The notes under the pieces were generated by a model. The model did no database searches and was not told the origin of the DNA. It saw only the letters and a program-made list of their open reading frames with translations. From positions 229,936 to 293,935 of the forward strand of contig NZ_JAMKMR010000004.1 of assembly GCF_023634645.1 (NCBI RefSeq): DNA of 64,000 nt, in the 5' to 3' direction. This stretch comes from Vibrio sinus. Its GTDB lineage: Bacteria > Pseudomonadota > Gammaproteobacteria > Enterobacterales > Vibrionaceae. Positions 51,470 through 62,633 of the stretch are shown here, piece after piece; positions within the stretch are counted from its first letter, which is position 1, and every line of letters starts with the position of its first letter. The position numbers and the translations under genes were made by a program.

Positions 51470-52270
51470 ATGTTAAGTGATTTACGTAAGAGTTACGATG
51501 TCAACTATGCTAAGAATGGTTTTATACAGTTTGATGCCGCAAGGACGTTGATTGAGTTTGTTAATACAACCAATGTTAATAAGGTACTCGATATTGGCTG
51601 TGGTTCTGGACTCGTGACCAAGCTACTGCATTCTTCATTAAAGCCGAAGATTCTGCATGCAATTGATCAGTCTGAGGTGATGATCGAGCAGGCGAAAAAG
51701 AACTGTCAGGTAGAAGGTGTTAGATTCGAAAATGTTGCAATAGAAAGCTATGAGAGCCAAGAAAAATATGACGCTATTATCTCAAACTCATCGTTTTTGT
51801 GGTTTTCCAACTTTGAATTAGCGCTTCGTAACATCAAGTGTGCTCTTGCCGATGAAGGAGAGTTTTATATTCAAACATCATATACCCATCGTTGGTGTCC
51901 GGAGTTTATTGATATTGTAGAGGAAATAAAAAGCCACAATGAAGATATAAGAGAAATGTTTTCTTATCATCAGTTTCCATGTTTTTATCTAGATAACGAA
52001 CAAGAATACAGCAGCTTCTTTCATTCTCATGGCTTAGCTCTTCAGCGCTTTATGGCAAAAGACTTTGAATATGAATTGAGTGCAGAAGATGGACTAAAAG
52101 TATTTAACTCTGGCCCAATAAAGGCCTATGCCGATCCCAAATATTTTACAAAACAGGTAGACAAACAGTGTATGAGTAAGTTTTACGACTTAGTGGCTGA
52201 AAAAATATATGGGTATAGAAGCATTAAGATCACTTACCCAAGAGCTTTTATGTTGGTTAAGAAGTTATAG
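51470..52270 (+). CDS. Class I SAM-dependent methyltransferase (BioC-like)
   Basis: A 266-residue Rossmann-fold methyltransferase. Motif I is VLDIGCGSGLVTKLL (about 39-53), the acidic residue ending strand 2 is in HAIDQSEVMI, and motif IV-like YDAIISNSSFLWFSNFELAL follows. The overall plan resembles BioC/UbiE-type enzymes, but the substrate cannot be read off. Its coding is more AT-rich than its neighbours, with more AAA/AAT-type codons, and it does not belong to the usual pnp-nlpI context, so it may be an acquired gene. It is convergent with the GGDEF-EAL gene after 25 bases. Confidence 0.8.
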   Translation: MLSDLRKSYDVNYAKNGFIQFDAARTLIEFVNTTNVNKVLDIGCGSGLVTKLLHSSLKPKILHAIDQSEVMIEQAKKNCQVEGVRFENVAIESYESQEKYDAIISNSSFLWFSNFELALRNIKCALADEGEFYIQTSYTHRWCPEFIDIVEEIKSHNEDIREMFSYHQFPCFYLDNEQEYSSFFHSHGLALQRFMAKDFEYELSAEDGLKVFNSGPIKAYADPKYFTKQVDKQCMSKFYDLVAEKIYGYRSIKITYPRAFMLVKKL

Positions 52271-52295
52271 AGACGCGATGAGCCAATGGTTTTAG

Positions 52296-54371
52296 CTAAC
52301 TTTCATTCCGCTTTTTCGTTTTAACACGCTGGTAGGTTTTACGTCTGTTCATATCAGCAAGAAACAGTTTTTCGACTTCGTGTTTAGGCTTTGGTGTATG
52401 GAAATAAAACCCTTGTAGCGAGTCACATTTCAATTTTTTTAATAGCTGCGCTTGTTGTTCGGTTTCTATGCCTTCTGCAACCACAGTGAGCTCTAAAGAC
52501 TTTCCTAGATTTACAATGCTTTCCACCACAGTGAGTTGTTTAGGGAGTGATTCGATATCGGTAATAAAGGCCCGATCGATTTTTAACTCGTCGATAGGAA
52601 AGCGCGCTAGGTAGGACAGTGAGGAATATCCGGTGCCAAAATCATCGATGGATAAGGAAAAACCCAAGCTTTTTAGAGCATTCAACATTTTTAACGTGTC
52701 TAGGCTGTTGCGCATAATAGAGCTTTCGGTGAGCTCAAATGCGATACAGCTTGGATCGAGCTGGGTGCTGGTCAGCAGCTTTTCTACGTAGCCAACGAGT
52801 TGGGTATTGAGAAACTGCTCAGGTGATAGGTTGATTGCAATCTTACCAGGAAGAATATTCTGCACTTTCCATAACTTGACGCTACGAAATACCTCTCGCA
52901 TTACAACCCGGCCGATGTTTTCAATTAACCCCGCGTTTTCTGCTACGGGGATAAACTCGCTAGGGCTGATATAGCCTTCGACGGGGTGTTTCCAGCGGAT
53001 AAGCGCTTCGGCGCCCACAATGAGATAATTTTCACTACTGACTTTAGGTTGGTACCAGACTTCAAGGCCGTCGTGTTGCAGCGCTTTTTGCAGCTCGATT
53101 TCTATCCAAAGCCGTTTTCGCGCTTCTTTACCTATTTTTTCGTCAAACGCAACGAGCCGGTTGCGGCCGGCGTACTTAGCCTGATACATGGCGGAATTGG
53201 CATTTTGTAGCAATGAGTAGGTATTTTTTCCCCCGTCGGGGTAGCTGACACTACCGATAGAGCAAGTCAGCCTTTTATTGAAATAATGCAGATCAAAGGG
53301 CTGGTAAATAGCGAGCTTGATGGATTTTGCGTAGTTGGCAATGGCTTCTTCACTGTGCGCTTCTTTTACTATGATGCCAAATTCATCGCCACCAAGCCGA
53401 CCGATGAGGGAAGTCGAGGGGAAAATATCTTTGAGCCTCTCAGCGACCTCTCTCAATACTAAGTCACCGATCTGATGGCCCAACGAATCATTGATGTTTT
53501 TGAAGTTATCTATGTCTAAATACAGCAGAATTAATGGCGAAGATTGATTAATGAGTTGCTCGGTACACTGTATAAAACCCATTCGGTTGTACAGCCCCGT
53601 AACGGAATCTCGATAAACATCGTGAGTGCATGTGCTAAGCATATCAGCACGGGGAGGGATTTCTTGCAAAAGGATAAGCTGCAAAGGAGCGCCATATAAC
53701 TGGGCATTGCCAGAAAATAGTTGTATTCGTCGCTCTAACCCACAGGCTGGACTTGTGAAGCAACTGATCGGTTTCTCCTTGAGCAGGCCACCGATTGATT
53801 CTTTATAGGCTTCTTTGGTTTTCCCATCGATAAAAAGGTGCTCTAAATTTTCTCCTAATATTTCTTTGGGTGTGCTGAAACCTAGCAACTGTGCACAGGC
53901 ATCATTGGCTGAAATAATGGCACTGTCTTCTACCAGCATCACACCAAAGGGAATCAGACGGGTGAGCGTTGAATATTTGTCTTCAGACTCGCGAACACTT
54001 TCGATAAGTCGATGTTTTTCGGTGACATCAATGGCTTGAAAAGCAATGTGAGCACCAACAGAGGATACGGTGATAGGATAAACGAATACGTGTAGGGTTG
54101 TTTCTCTCCCTTGCGATAACAATGAAACTTCGGTTTCGAGCATTTCTCCAGCTAATGCCTGTTGGTATAGCAGAGCAAGTGTCTGAAATGTTGATTCACC
54201 AAAGACAAGCTCATCATTTTTCCCTATCAGCTGGGCAGCCGCCATACCCGATATGTCTTGATACCGCTTATTGACGGCCGTATATCGGTATTGATTATCC
54301 AATATAGCGAAAAAAAATGGGCTATCTTGGGTAATAGCCTGAAACCAACCTTGTATTTCTGACGGCAGCAT
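52296..54371 (-). CDS. PAS-PAS-GGDEF-EAL cyclic-di-GMP protein
   Basis: A 691-residue soluble signalling protein. Two PAS domains (about 1-125 and 135-225; the first with GMAAAQLIGKND) precede a GGDEF domain (about 255-415, RLGGDEFGIIV) and an EAL domain (about 430-680, EALIRWKHP, DDFGTGYSSLSYL, KIDRAFI, VAEGIET). Both catalytic motifs are intact, so it may make and degrade c-di-GMP, although in most such hybrids one activity dominates. No membrane segment is present, so the PAS domains should sense a cytoplasmic or redox signal. The gene stands alone. Confidence 0.9.
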   Translation of the reverse strand: MLPSEIQGWFQAITQDSPFFFAILDNQYRYTAVNKRYQDISGMAAAQLIGKNDELVFGESTFQTLALLYQQALAGEMLETEVSLLSQGRETTLHVFVYPITVSSVGAHIAFQAIDVTEKHRLIESVRESEDKYSTLTRLIPFGVMLVEDSAIISANDACAQLLGFSTPKEILGENLEHLFIDGKTKEAYKESIGGLLKEKPISCFTSPACGLERRIQLFSGNAQLYGAPLQLILLQEIPPRADMLSTCTHDVYRDSVTGLYNRMGFIQCTEQLINQSSPLILLYLDIDNFKNINDSLGHQIGDLVLREVAERLKDIFPSTSLIGRLGGDEFGIIVKEAHSEEAIANYAKSIKLAIYQPFDLHYFNKRLTCSIGSVSYPDGGKNTYSLLQNANSAMYQAKYAGRNRLVAFDEKIGKEARKRLWIEIELQKALQHDGLEVWYQPKVSSENYLIVGAEALIRWKHPVEGYISPSEFIPVAENAGLIENIGRVVMREVFRSVKLWKVQNILPGKIAINLSPEQFLNTQLVGYVEKLLTSTQLDPSCIAFELTESSIMRNSLDTLKMLNALKSLGFSLSIDDFGTGYSSLSYLARFPIDELKIDRAFITDIESLPKQLTVVESIVNLGKSLELTVVAEGIETEQQAQLLKKLKCDSLQGFYFHTPKPKHEVEKLFLADMNRRKTYQRVKTKKRNES

Positions 54372-54642
54372 GTCGTAGTTAAATGTCCCTTTTAATTTAA
54401 CTATAACTTACCAGTGCCAATTCTAAAGTGAGCGAAGCCGCTCTTTCACAATGAATTGAGATACATGGCAGCATATCTCATTTTGGCTGGGGCAGGAGAG
54501 TCAAAATGGAGTGAACAAGGAAGGCCCAATGGATAGGTTAGAAATAGGAGCCGCTTTGTGCTATTAAAAATCTTAATAAATGCGCTAGCAGAATTTGTGT
54601 CAAAGGGCTTACAATTGTCGCATAGACAAAATGAGGTAAGCC

Positions 54643-55146
54643 ATGCTAATTCGAGCCGAGTCGCCAGCTGATATATTGGCGATTGATAGACTACTTAAGT
54701 CCACCTTTGATACAGATGCAGAAGCCAACTTGGTTATGAAGTTACGAGAGAACGGCCATTTGACCCTTTCTCTGGTTGCCAGTACCGACGATGGTGAAGT
54801 CATCGGTCACGCTATGTTTAGCCCTGTTACCGTGCAAGGCCAGGATATCGGATGGCAAGGGCTTGCACCTGTTGCTGTAGATGAGTCTTATCGTAAACAA
54901 GGTCTTGCTAGCCAACTCATTAGAGAGGGCTTTTCTTCGTTAGTGGAATTTGGTTACCCTGCTTGCGTGGTAGTGGGCGACCCTGCTTTCTACTCCAGAT
55001 TTGGCTTCGAGTCGGTTGAAAAACATGGCTTTACTAGCCAGTGGCAGCTACCCGATGGGATTTTTCAAATTGCAGGTCTTGTCGATGGAGTGCTTGAAGG
55101 CTATGACGGTTTGATAGAGTATTGCCCAGAGTTTTCTGAACTTTGA
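54643..55146 (+). CDS. yhbS: GNAT-family N-acetyltransferase YhbS
   Basis: A 167-residue acetyltransferase, the same length as E. coli YhbS. The shared pattern includes DAEANLVMKLRENGHLTLSLVA, IGHAMFSPVTVQGQDIGWQGLAPVAVDESYRKQGLASQLIREG (with the acetyl-CoA loop RKQGLA) and GDPAFYSRFGFE. The substrate is not known to me. It is followed after 36 bases by holD and rimI and may be cotranscribed with them. Confidence 0.9.
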   Translation: MLIRAESPADILAIDRLLKSTFDTDAEANLVMKLRENGHLTLSLVASTDDGEVIGHAMFSPVTVQGQDIGWQGLAPVAVDESYRKQGLASQLIREGFSSLVEFGYPACVVVGDPAFYSRFGFESVEKHGFTSQWQLPDGIFQIAGLVDGVLEGYDGLIEYCPEFSEL

Positions 55147-55182
55147 TATACCTAAGTTACTTTAGATGTAGGATTCAGAACT

Positions 55183-55599
55183 ATGAAAGACAGCAGTAAC
55201 GCGGTACGTAATAGTGGCTACTTAAAGGAAATGGGTATTTCTGAGTGGCAACTTGATAAGCCTCAGCTAATGAAGGGCATTAATGTCGAGCTTGCCTCGT
55301 TACCCGATGGCTGCCAGCTGTTGCTAGTATCACCTGATCTGCCTAACGGTGAGGTTGCCCATATGTTTGAGAAGGTGCTGAAAAGTATGAACCTTTCTTT
55401 GGACCAATCTCGGCATATTTTTCCGCATCAACTCAATAGCTTTAACTTAGAAGCGTTGCAATGGATATGGTTTGCTGGATGTCCGTTAGTTGATGAGGTA
55501 GTGACAAAGGTGCTATGTTCGCCAGCACTGAATGACATTAACAACAACCCAGCTCATAAACGCCAACTTTGGCAGCAAATTTGTTCTTATGAATCATAA
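55183..55599 (+). CDS. holD: DNA polymerase III psi subunit
   Basis: A 138-residue protein that links the clamp loader to SSB through the chi subunit. The order holD-rimI and the 11-base overlap with rimI match gamma-proteobacteria. The N-terminal chi-binding helix region (YLKEMGISEWQLDKPQ) and the central SPDLPNGEVAHMFEKVLKSMNL, WFAGCP segments fit HolD, a poorly conserved family. Confidence 0.88.
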   Translation: MKDSSNAVRNSGYLKEMGISEWQLDKPQLMKGINVELASLPDGCQLLLVSPDLPNGEVAHMFEKVLKSMNLSLDQSRHIFPHQLNSFNLEALQWIWFAGCPLVDEVVTKVLCSPALNDINNNPAHKRQLWQQICSYES

Positions 55600-56038
55600 C
55601 CTTAAACTGGTTCCTTTACAGGAGCCTCATCTAAATCGTGTCTTTGATATCGAGCAAAAAGCTCACTCTCACCCTTGGTCTAAATCTTTACTGTTTAACC
55701 TCGATTCTCGAGGGGCGTTTCACCATGCGCTGCTCAAAGATGACAGGCTTATCGGTTACTTTTATGCACAGAACATTGTAGGTGAGGTGACTTTGCTCAA
55801 TGTAGCAATCGATCCAAACCAGCAAGGGAGTGGGTGTGGTAAATGGTTAATCGAGCACTTTCTTGAATTATGTATGGCGAATGGTGCGGAGAGCGTGTGG
55901 TTGGAAGTCAGGGAAAGTAATCATCGCGCATATGGCTTGTATTTGGATATGGGCTTTAATGAAGTGGATAGGCGAGTGGACTATTATCCGACGGCTAACG
56001 GCAAGGAAGACGCCATTATTATGAGTTACATGCTTTAG
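55589..56038 (+). CDS. rimI: Ribosomal protein S18-alanine N-acetyltransferase
   Basis: Acetylates the N-terminal Ala of ribosomal protein S18. A 149-residue GNAT enzyme with the RimI traits HSHPWSKSLL, VTLLNVAIDPNQQGSGCGKWLIEHFL (acetyl-CoA loop), VWLEVRESNHRAYGLYLDMGF and YYPTANGKEDAIIM. I chose ATG 55589 (MNHNLKLVPLQEP), overlapping holD by 11 bases, because the upstream in-frame start lies inside holD and adds residues absent from homologues. Its end overlaps the convergent GGDEF-EAL gene by four bases. Confidence 0.95.
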   Translation: MNHNLKLVPLQEPHLNRVFDIEQKAHSHPWSKSLLFNLDSRGAFHHALLKDDRLIGYFYAQNIVGEVTLLNVAIDPNQQGSGCGKWLIEHFLELCMANGAESVWLEVRESNHRAYGLYLDMGFNEVDRRVDYYPTANGKEDAIIMSYML

Positions 56039-58104
56039 AGTTGACTGCGTAAGTGGTTTTGATTTGAGTTATCGTATTTTTCTGGTGTGATGTCATACTG
56101 GTTTTTTGCAAAGCTTTGTAATAAATCACTGACTTCCAAAGGCTTATCAAACAAATAACCCTGAAATTGGGTGCAACCCAAATCTAGCAGCGCATGCAAC
56201 TCAAAGGCATCTTCGACCCCTTCAGCAATGACTTCTAGGCTAAGGCGTCTAGCGGTCATTATGATGGTATCGACAATCGCTTGGTCGTTTTCATCCAAAT
56301 GTAATTGGGTGACGAAAGAGCGGTCAATCTTAAGGACATCGACCGCAAGGTGTTTAAGATAACGTAGTGAAGAATAACCAGTACCAAAATCATCAATTGA
56401 TATTTTAAGATGGTGCTCTTTCAGCTGGGCCATTTTTTGTACTGCCCCTTCAACGTTCTCCAGCAATAAGCTTTCCGTGATCTCGAGTTCTATGTGATCG
56501 CCTGTGATTCCTGATTGAGACAGTGTGTGAGTGATGTGCTCGACAAATGAGTCTTGTGAAAATTGCAGTGGGCTGATGTTGATCGCCAGTCGTTCAAACG
56601 TGTCCGGAAGTACGCCGTCTCTTTGCCACTGCGCGTATTGGTAGCAGGCTTTTTCAATGATCCAATCGCCAATTTGAAGTATTTGGCCTGTTTCTTCAGC
56701 AATGGGCATAAAGACGCCAGGAGGCAACACACCTTTCTCAGGATGATTCCAACGGATGAGCGCCTCAACACCGACGATCTGTTGATTGGCATTGACTTGA
56801 GGCTGATAGTAAAGCTCTAGCTGCTCATTACCTATGGCTTCATGTAACCCTTTTTCGATCTCGAGGAATGATTCAACCTGAGCCTGCATTTCGGGCTCGT
56901 AAAACATGTAGTTATTTCTGCCTGAGACTTTTGCTCTGTACAGCGCAGTATCGGCTTGTCGCAGCACATCAATATTCGTGTTACCAACGGAAGGGAAAAC
57001 GGATATACCAATACTGACAGTGCAATACAGCTGATGATCATCGATAGAATAAGGATTAGATATCAAGGCCAGTAGCTGTTTTGCCACATCGTCTGCTTTG
57101 TTAAGTGGAAGGTAAGGAATCAAAATAGCAAACTCATCGCCGCCAATGCGCGCAGCGAAGTAATCGTTCTTCAACCAGGCTTTCATCCTCATTGAAATGG
57201 CTTTGATTAAATTGTCGCCAATATTATGGCCTAATGAGTCGTTAATGGTTTTGAATCTATCCAAGTCTAGGTAAAACAACGCACCAGTGGCTCTAGACTT
57301 ATTTGCTTTATCGATGGTTTGACCTAAGGTTTGGAGGAGCAAGCTTCGATTTGCCAGTCCGGTAAGAGAGTCGTAGTAGGCTAACTGATTGAGTTTATAT
57401 TCGGCAGCTTCACGAGATTTCCATAATGAATGAAACGTTTCTGCCAGCTTGCCCAACTCATTTTGCAAGTCTTGTGTAGGAGGTGGGGGGATGTCTTTCT
57501 TGCTTTCAAGAGAGCGAACCCAACTAATCAGTGTCACAAGAGGCTTAGATAATTTGAAATAGAAAAACGCCAGCAAAATTGAGGTCAAAATGATGTTTCT
57601 AAGCAAATCAAACAGGATGATTTGACTGGTTTTGCTAATGAAGTCTTTGGCAATGTTACTGCCATCAACAGAAAAGGTCAGCTTTCCAACTACAATATTG
57701 GAATTGGGCTGGTGCAACTCAGTGGTATACACGGGAGTGGTTGGGGTGAGAAACCTCGACAGCGCTTGAATAAACGAATTGTGTTGCGAGATGTCCTTTT
57801 GTTGCTCGCTCAGCACATCGCCAAAATCGTCAGCAATTTTCACTTTGTAAATCGCTGGATCGGTCATTAGGCTGGTGGCTACTTGTTTGGCTAGCAAGTG
57901 ATTTAGGTGATAGGCCGCTTGGCTGGCGTTAGAGTAGTTTTGTAGTAGCTTAAAACGGTATTCTTCTGACACCCTTTGCTGCTCTTGGTGCAGGTCGACC
58001 AAGATATGATAAAAGCTAAAACATAAGCCTAGTATGACAGACACTAGAAATACTGTTTTAGCTTGTTTAAAGGCTAAAGAATTGATCCGTTTAATTTTTG
58101 GCAT
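56035..58104 (-). CDS. Membrane GGDEF-EAL cyclic-di-GMP protein
   Basis: A 689-residue protein. An N-terminal helix (about 13-33) and a second (about 165-185) enclose a periplasmic sensor region; a HAMP-like linker (about 185-235) leads to a GGDEF domain (about 235-410, RIGGDEFAILI) and an EAL domain (about 425-675, EALIRWNHP, DDFGTGYSSLRYLKHL, KIDRSFV, IAEGVED). Both motifs are intact. The periplasmic region resembles the LapD/MoxY-type regions loosely, but I cannot name it. It shares no operon. Confidence 0.9.
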   Translation of the reverse strand: MPKIKRINSLAFKQAKTVFLVSVILGLCFSFYHILVDLHQEQQRVSEEYRFKLLQNYSNASQAAYHLNHLLAKQVATSLMTDPAIYKVKIADDFGDVLSEQQKDISQHNSFIQALSRFLTPTTPVYTTELHQPNSNIVVGKLTFSVDGSNIAKDFISKTSQIILFDLLRNIILTSILLAFFYFKLSKPLVTLISWVRSLESKKDIPPPPTQDLQNELGKLAETFHSLWKSREAAEYKLNQLAYYDSLTGLANRSLLLQTLGQTIDKANKSRATGALFYLDLDRFKTINDSLGHNIGDNLIKAISMRMKAWLKNDYFAARIGGDEFAILIPYLPLNKADDVAKQLLALISNPYSIDDHQLYCTVSIGISVFPSVGNTNIDVLRQADTALYRAKVSGRNNYMFYEPEMQAQVESFLEIEKGLHEAIGNEQLELYYQPQVNANQQIVGVEALIRWNHPEKGVLPPGVFMPIAEETGQILQIGDWIIEKACYQYAQWQRDGVLPDTFERLAINISPLQFSQDSFVEHITHTLSQSGITGDHIELEITESLLLENVEGAVQKMAQLKEHHLKISIDDFGTGYSSLRYLKHLAVDVLKIDRSFVTQLHLDENDQAIVDTIIMTARRLSLEVIAEGVEDAFELHALLDLGCTQFQGYLFDKPLEVSDLLQSFAKNQYDITPEKYDNSNQNHLRSQL

Positions 58105-58433
58105 ATTTTATTAACAATATCACTACTCTATTATTTATAGTTCAAAATTGCTTAGTATTGATAAAAATGCTTGAAAACTCTTACCCTTCCCTAGGGAGTA
58201 AATCTAGCTTACCACTTTTATTAGTCTGCTGAGTAAATATTCAGAATAAAGAGCAAATTAGTGGACAATTTCGCAGTTTGGGGCAGGAGAAGGGCTTGAA
58301 CTCGACTTGTACAGAGCGCGTAGATCATAGAAAATAGCCAGCAAATATAAAATTCATTTGGATAATGTGATGTAAGTATCGGTTATGAACGCCTTAGTAC
58401 ACCCTAAATCCATAAATTTGAAAGAACTTAAAA
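58105..58433. promoter_or_regulatory. Divergent region before prfC
   Basis: About 330 AT-rich bases without a gene. The palindrome TCCCTAGGGA (58188-58197) is the only clear symmetric element; prfC and GGDEF-EAL promoters should lie here, but I see no confident -35/-10 pair. Confidence 0.35.
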
Positions 58434-60023
58434 ATGGCTGACCAAAACTTTTTAGGCGAAGTATCCAAGAGACGTACTTTCGCCATTATTTCTCACCCGG
58501 ATGCGGGTAAAACCACCATTACAGAAAAAGTCCTGTTGTTTGGACGCGCGATTCAATCGGCTGGTACTGTAAAAGGCCGTGGCTCTAGCCAACATGCCAA
58601 ATCCGACTGGATGGAGATGGAAAAAGAGCGGGGAATCTCGGTCACCACATCGGTGATGCAATTTCCTTATAACGAATGTTTAGTTAACCTACTTGATACT
58701 CCTGGGCACGAAGATTTCTCCGAAGATACCTATCGTACCCTAACGGCAGTTGACTCTTGTTTGATGGTTATTGATGCCGCGAAAGGGGTTGAGGACCGAA
58801 CTCGTAAGCTGATGGAAGTGACACGTTTACGTGATACACCAATTGTCACGTTTATGAACAAACTGGACCGAGATATCCGTGACCCGATGGAGCTGCTTGA
58901 TGAAGTTGAAAGCGAGCTGAATATCGCTTGCGCGCCAGTATCTTGGCCGATTGGCTGTGGCAAAGAGTTCAAAGGTGTTTACCATATTCACCGAGATGAG
59001 ACGATACTCTATACCACAGGACAAGGTCATACGATTCAAGAAGAAACTATCATCAAGGGTTTAGACAACAAAGAGCTTGATGCGGCAGTGGGCGAAGAGC
59101 TTGCGGAGCAGTTAAGAGAAGAGCTCGAGTTGGTCGTCGGTGCCTCTCATGAGTTTGATCAGGAACTGTTCTTAAAAGGAGAATTGACGCCTGTGTTCTT
59201 TGGTACGGCATTAGGTAACTTTGGTGTTGACCATATGTTGGACGGTCTTACTCAATGGGCTCCTGAGCCACAAACTCGTCAAGCGAATGAACGTGAGGTG
59301 GAAGCGACAGAAGAGAAATTCTCTGGCTTCGTGTTTAAAATTCAGGCCAACATGGATCCTAAACACCGTGACCGAATCGCTTTCATGCGTATTGTGTCGG
59401 GAACCTACAAGCAAGGCATGAAGATGAACCATGTCCGCTTAGGCAAACAAGTCAATATCTCGGACGCGGTGACCTTTATGGCAGGGGATCGTGCACGTGC
59501 TGAAAACGCGCATGCGGGTGATATCATAGGCTTGCACAACCATGGCACCATTCAGATTGGCGATACCTTTACCCAGGGAGAGTCACTGAAGTTCTCTGGT
59601 ATCCCTAACTTTGCGCCTGAGCTGTTTCGGCGTATTCGTTTGCGAGATCCACTTAAGCAAAAGCAGCTACTGAAAGGTCTAGTACAGCTTTCTGAAGAAG
59701 GTGCGGTTCAAGTATTTCGACCGCTACAGAACAACGATCTGATCGTAGGTGCTGTAGGTGTGCTTCAGTTTGATGTGGTAGTGGCTCGCTTAAAGTCTGA
59801 GTACAATGTGGAAGCGATATACGAAAGCGTGAATGTCGCGACGGCCCGTTGGGTTGAGTGTGATGATGACAAGAAGCTGGAAGAGTTCAAACGCAAGAAC
59901 CAAACTAACCTAGCGTTGGATGGTGGCGATAACTTATCGTACGTTGCGCCAACGATGGTGAATCTCAACTTAGCCCAAGAGCGTTTCCCTGATGTTCAAT
60001 TTAGAGCGACTCGTGAGCACTAA
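58434..60023 (+). CDS. prfC: Peptide chain release factor 3
   Basis: A GTPase that removes RF1/RF2 from the ribosome after peptide release. G1 is SHPDAGKTT (20-28), G3 DTPGHEDF (near 87) and G4 MNKLDRD (near 141). 529 residues, the E. coli length, with the usual three domains. The start ATG at 58434 is preceded by AGAAC only. It is convergent with srmB across a perfect terminator. Confidence 0.97.
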   Translation: MADQNFLGEVSKRRTFAIISHPDAGKTTITEKVLLFGRAIQSAGTVKGRGSSQHAKSDWMEMEKERGISVTTSVMQFPYNECLVNLLDTPGHEDFSEDTYRTLTAVDSCLMVIDAAKGVEDRTRKLMEVTRLRDTPIVTFMNKLDRDIRDPMELLDEVESELNIACAPVSWPIGCGKEFKGVYHIHRDETILYTTGQGHTIQEETIIKGLDNKELDAAVGEELAEQLREELELVVGASHEFDQELFLKGELTPVFFGTALGNFGVDHMLDGLTQWAPEPQTRQANEREVEATEEKFSGFVFKIQANMDPKHRDRIAFMRIVSGTYKQGMKMNHVRLGKQVNISDAVTFMAGDRARAENAHAGDIIGLHNHGTIQIGDTFTQGESLKFSGIPNFAPELFRRIRLRDPLKQKQLLKGLVQLSEEGAVQVFRPLQNNDLIVGAVGVLQFDVVVARLKSEYNVEAIYESVNVATARWVECDDDKKLEEFKRKNQTNLALDGGDNLSYVAPTMVNLNLAQERFPDVQFRATREH

Positions 60024-60048
60024 TTTGATATCGGTTTAACTCAGCTCA

Positions 60049-60087
60049 AAACAACAAAACAGCCATCTCGGCTGTTTTGTTGTTTTA
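60049..60087. terminator. Bidirectional terminator, prfC/srmB
   Basis: A perfect 17-bp stem around AACAGCC-ATCTC-GGCTGTT with A-rich and T-rich flanks, so it can work in both directions between the convergent genes. Confidence 0.93.
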
Positions 60088-60108
60088 GAAACCACGTTTC
60101 TCGAAGCA

Positions 60109-61338
<1,230 letters not shown>

Positions 61339-61464
61339 TAGGAATCTCCACTAGGTTAGGGTCTGTCGACATTGAGGGGTAATTTTAAGGTCGCGTATTA
61401 TATACCCAAATGACTTCAAGATACTAATAAAGGCAAATCTCGAAGGAATTTCGCTATAAACACT

Positions 61465-62187
61465 TTACATTTTAAGGTAAAAGTCTTTTGTTAGTGCAAC
61501 AAAATCCACGCTGTAGCCATGTTTGTCTCTTATTGTTAAATGCTGATATTGGCATTCGTTTGGTTGTACACTTAGCTCAAACATCAATCTGTGAACGGGC
61601 TTGTTTTCATTTGGTTTTACCTCGCACAATCGGCTGAGATACCAGCCTTCATTTTCAGCAAGTTGAATACACTGTTTACCTTCTTCTGTTGGCAATATAA
61701 AACTTGCTCGGCCATGTTTGGAGAGAACTTTTTTGCAATGATGAATCAATACTATGTGGGAAAGTTTGCTGGTGTGTCTGGCTGAGGCCCGTTGCAGATT
61801 ATTCGATGAAACGCCAGTGTTAAAGTAAGGCGGGTTGCAAATAATTCGATCGAACATTTGTTTGGGAAGAAAAGTGACAAAATCTTGCTGTAAGACCTGG
61901 ATGCGATTATGCCAAGGGGAGCGTGTAACATTCTGCGTCGCAGCGTTGTAGGCGGTTGGCTCGACATCGATGGCAATGATATCGATGTCATGTTGGCGCT
62001 GCGCGCACATTAAAGCAAGTAGACCTGTCCCTGTACCAATATCGAGTAGTCTGCCTTTGTCCACTAAGTGGGCCCAAGCGCCAAGCAGTACGCCGTCTGT
62101 ACTCACTGGCATGCCAGCTTGAGCAATTTCAATGGAAAATTGTTTGAATTGAAATGGGCGGCTGGTTTTTTTGAGATCTTGAGGCAT
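61465..62187 (-). CDS. trmN6: tRNA1(Val) (adenine(37)-N6)-methyltransferase
   Basis: Methylates N6 of A37 in tRNA1(Val) (YfiC). Motif I RLLDIGTGTGLLALMCAQ and the N6-adenine catalytic motif NPPYF (near 119) are present, with FKQFSIEIAQAGMPVSTDGVLLGAW at the N-terminus typical of YfiC. 240 residues. It is next to srmB, as in E. coli, in the same strand order. Confidence 0.94.
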   Translation of the reverse strand: MPQDLKKTSRPFQFKQFSIEIAQAGMPVSTDGVLLGAWAHLVDKGRLLDIGTGTGLLALMCAQRQHDIDIIAIDVEPTAYNAATQNVTRSPWHNRIQVLQQDFVTFLPKQMFDRIICNPPYFNTGVSSNNLQRASARHTSKLSHIVLIHHCKKVLSKHGRASFILPTEEGKQCIQLAENEGWYLSRLCEVKPNENKPVHRLMFELSVQPNECQYQHLTIRDKHGYSVDFVALTKDFYLKM

Positions 62188-62633
62188 AAGCTGTTTTATA
62201 TGTATCTAGTAAAAAAGTATATCTGCAGTGAAAATCACCATTGTAGCTGTAATGAATGGATACTTACACTGACCATCTTATCCTTATTTCTTAGGGACTA
62301 TTAACGGTAAAGACTGGGTTTTGCAGAAATTATAGTGTTTAAATCTATTATTTTGTACTTTAAGTAATCAAATGTAGCGTTTTTAGCTTTCGTCTTGCTA
62401 TTCGTACACTGTTTGGTCATTATGCGCATCTTGAAATTTAATAGAGCGGAAGTTTTAAATACTCGCCTATTGCAATAGTGTTGATACGTCAACTCACACC
62501 TTACGTTGATTGGGTATGTTTACACAGTTTGCCATTTCAATTCTTAACCCTCTTTAGTCATTGAAATCACGCATTAGCGAGCCGTTGGGCGTGGTTGACT
62601 AAAGTATAAAGCATAATGATACAAGGTTTCACA
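62188..62633. promoter_or_regulatory. trmN6/brnQ intergenic region with brnQ leader hairpin
   Basis: About 445 AT-rich bases without a gene. Near brnQ, CTTTAGTCA (62552-62560) pairs with TGACTAAAG (62596-62604), and CACGC (62568-62572) with GCGTG (62589-62593) inside it, forming a two-part hairpin 30 bases before the GTG start. There is no T run after it, so it may act on translation or as an operator. Confidence 0.5.
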
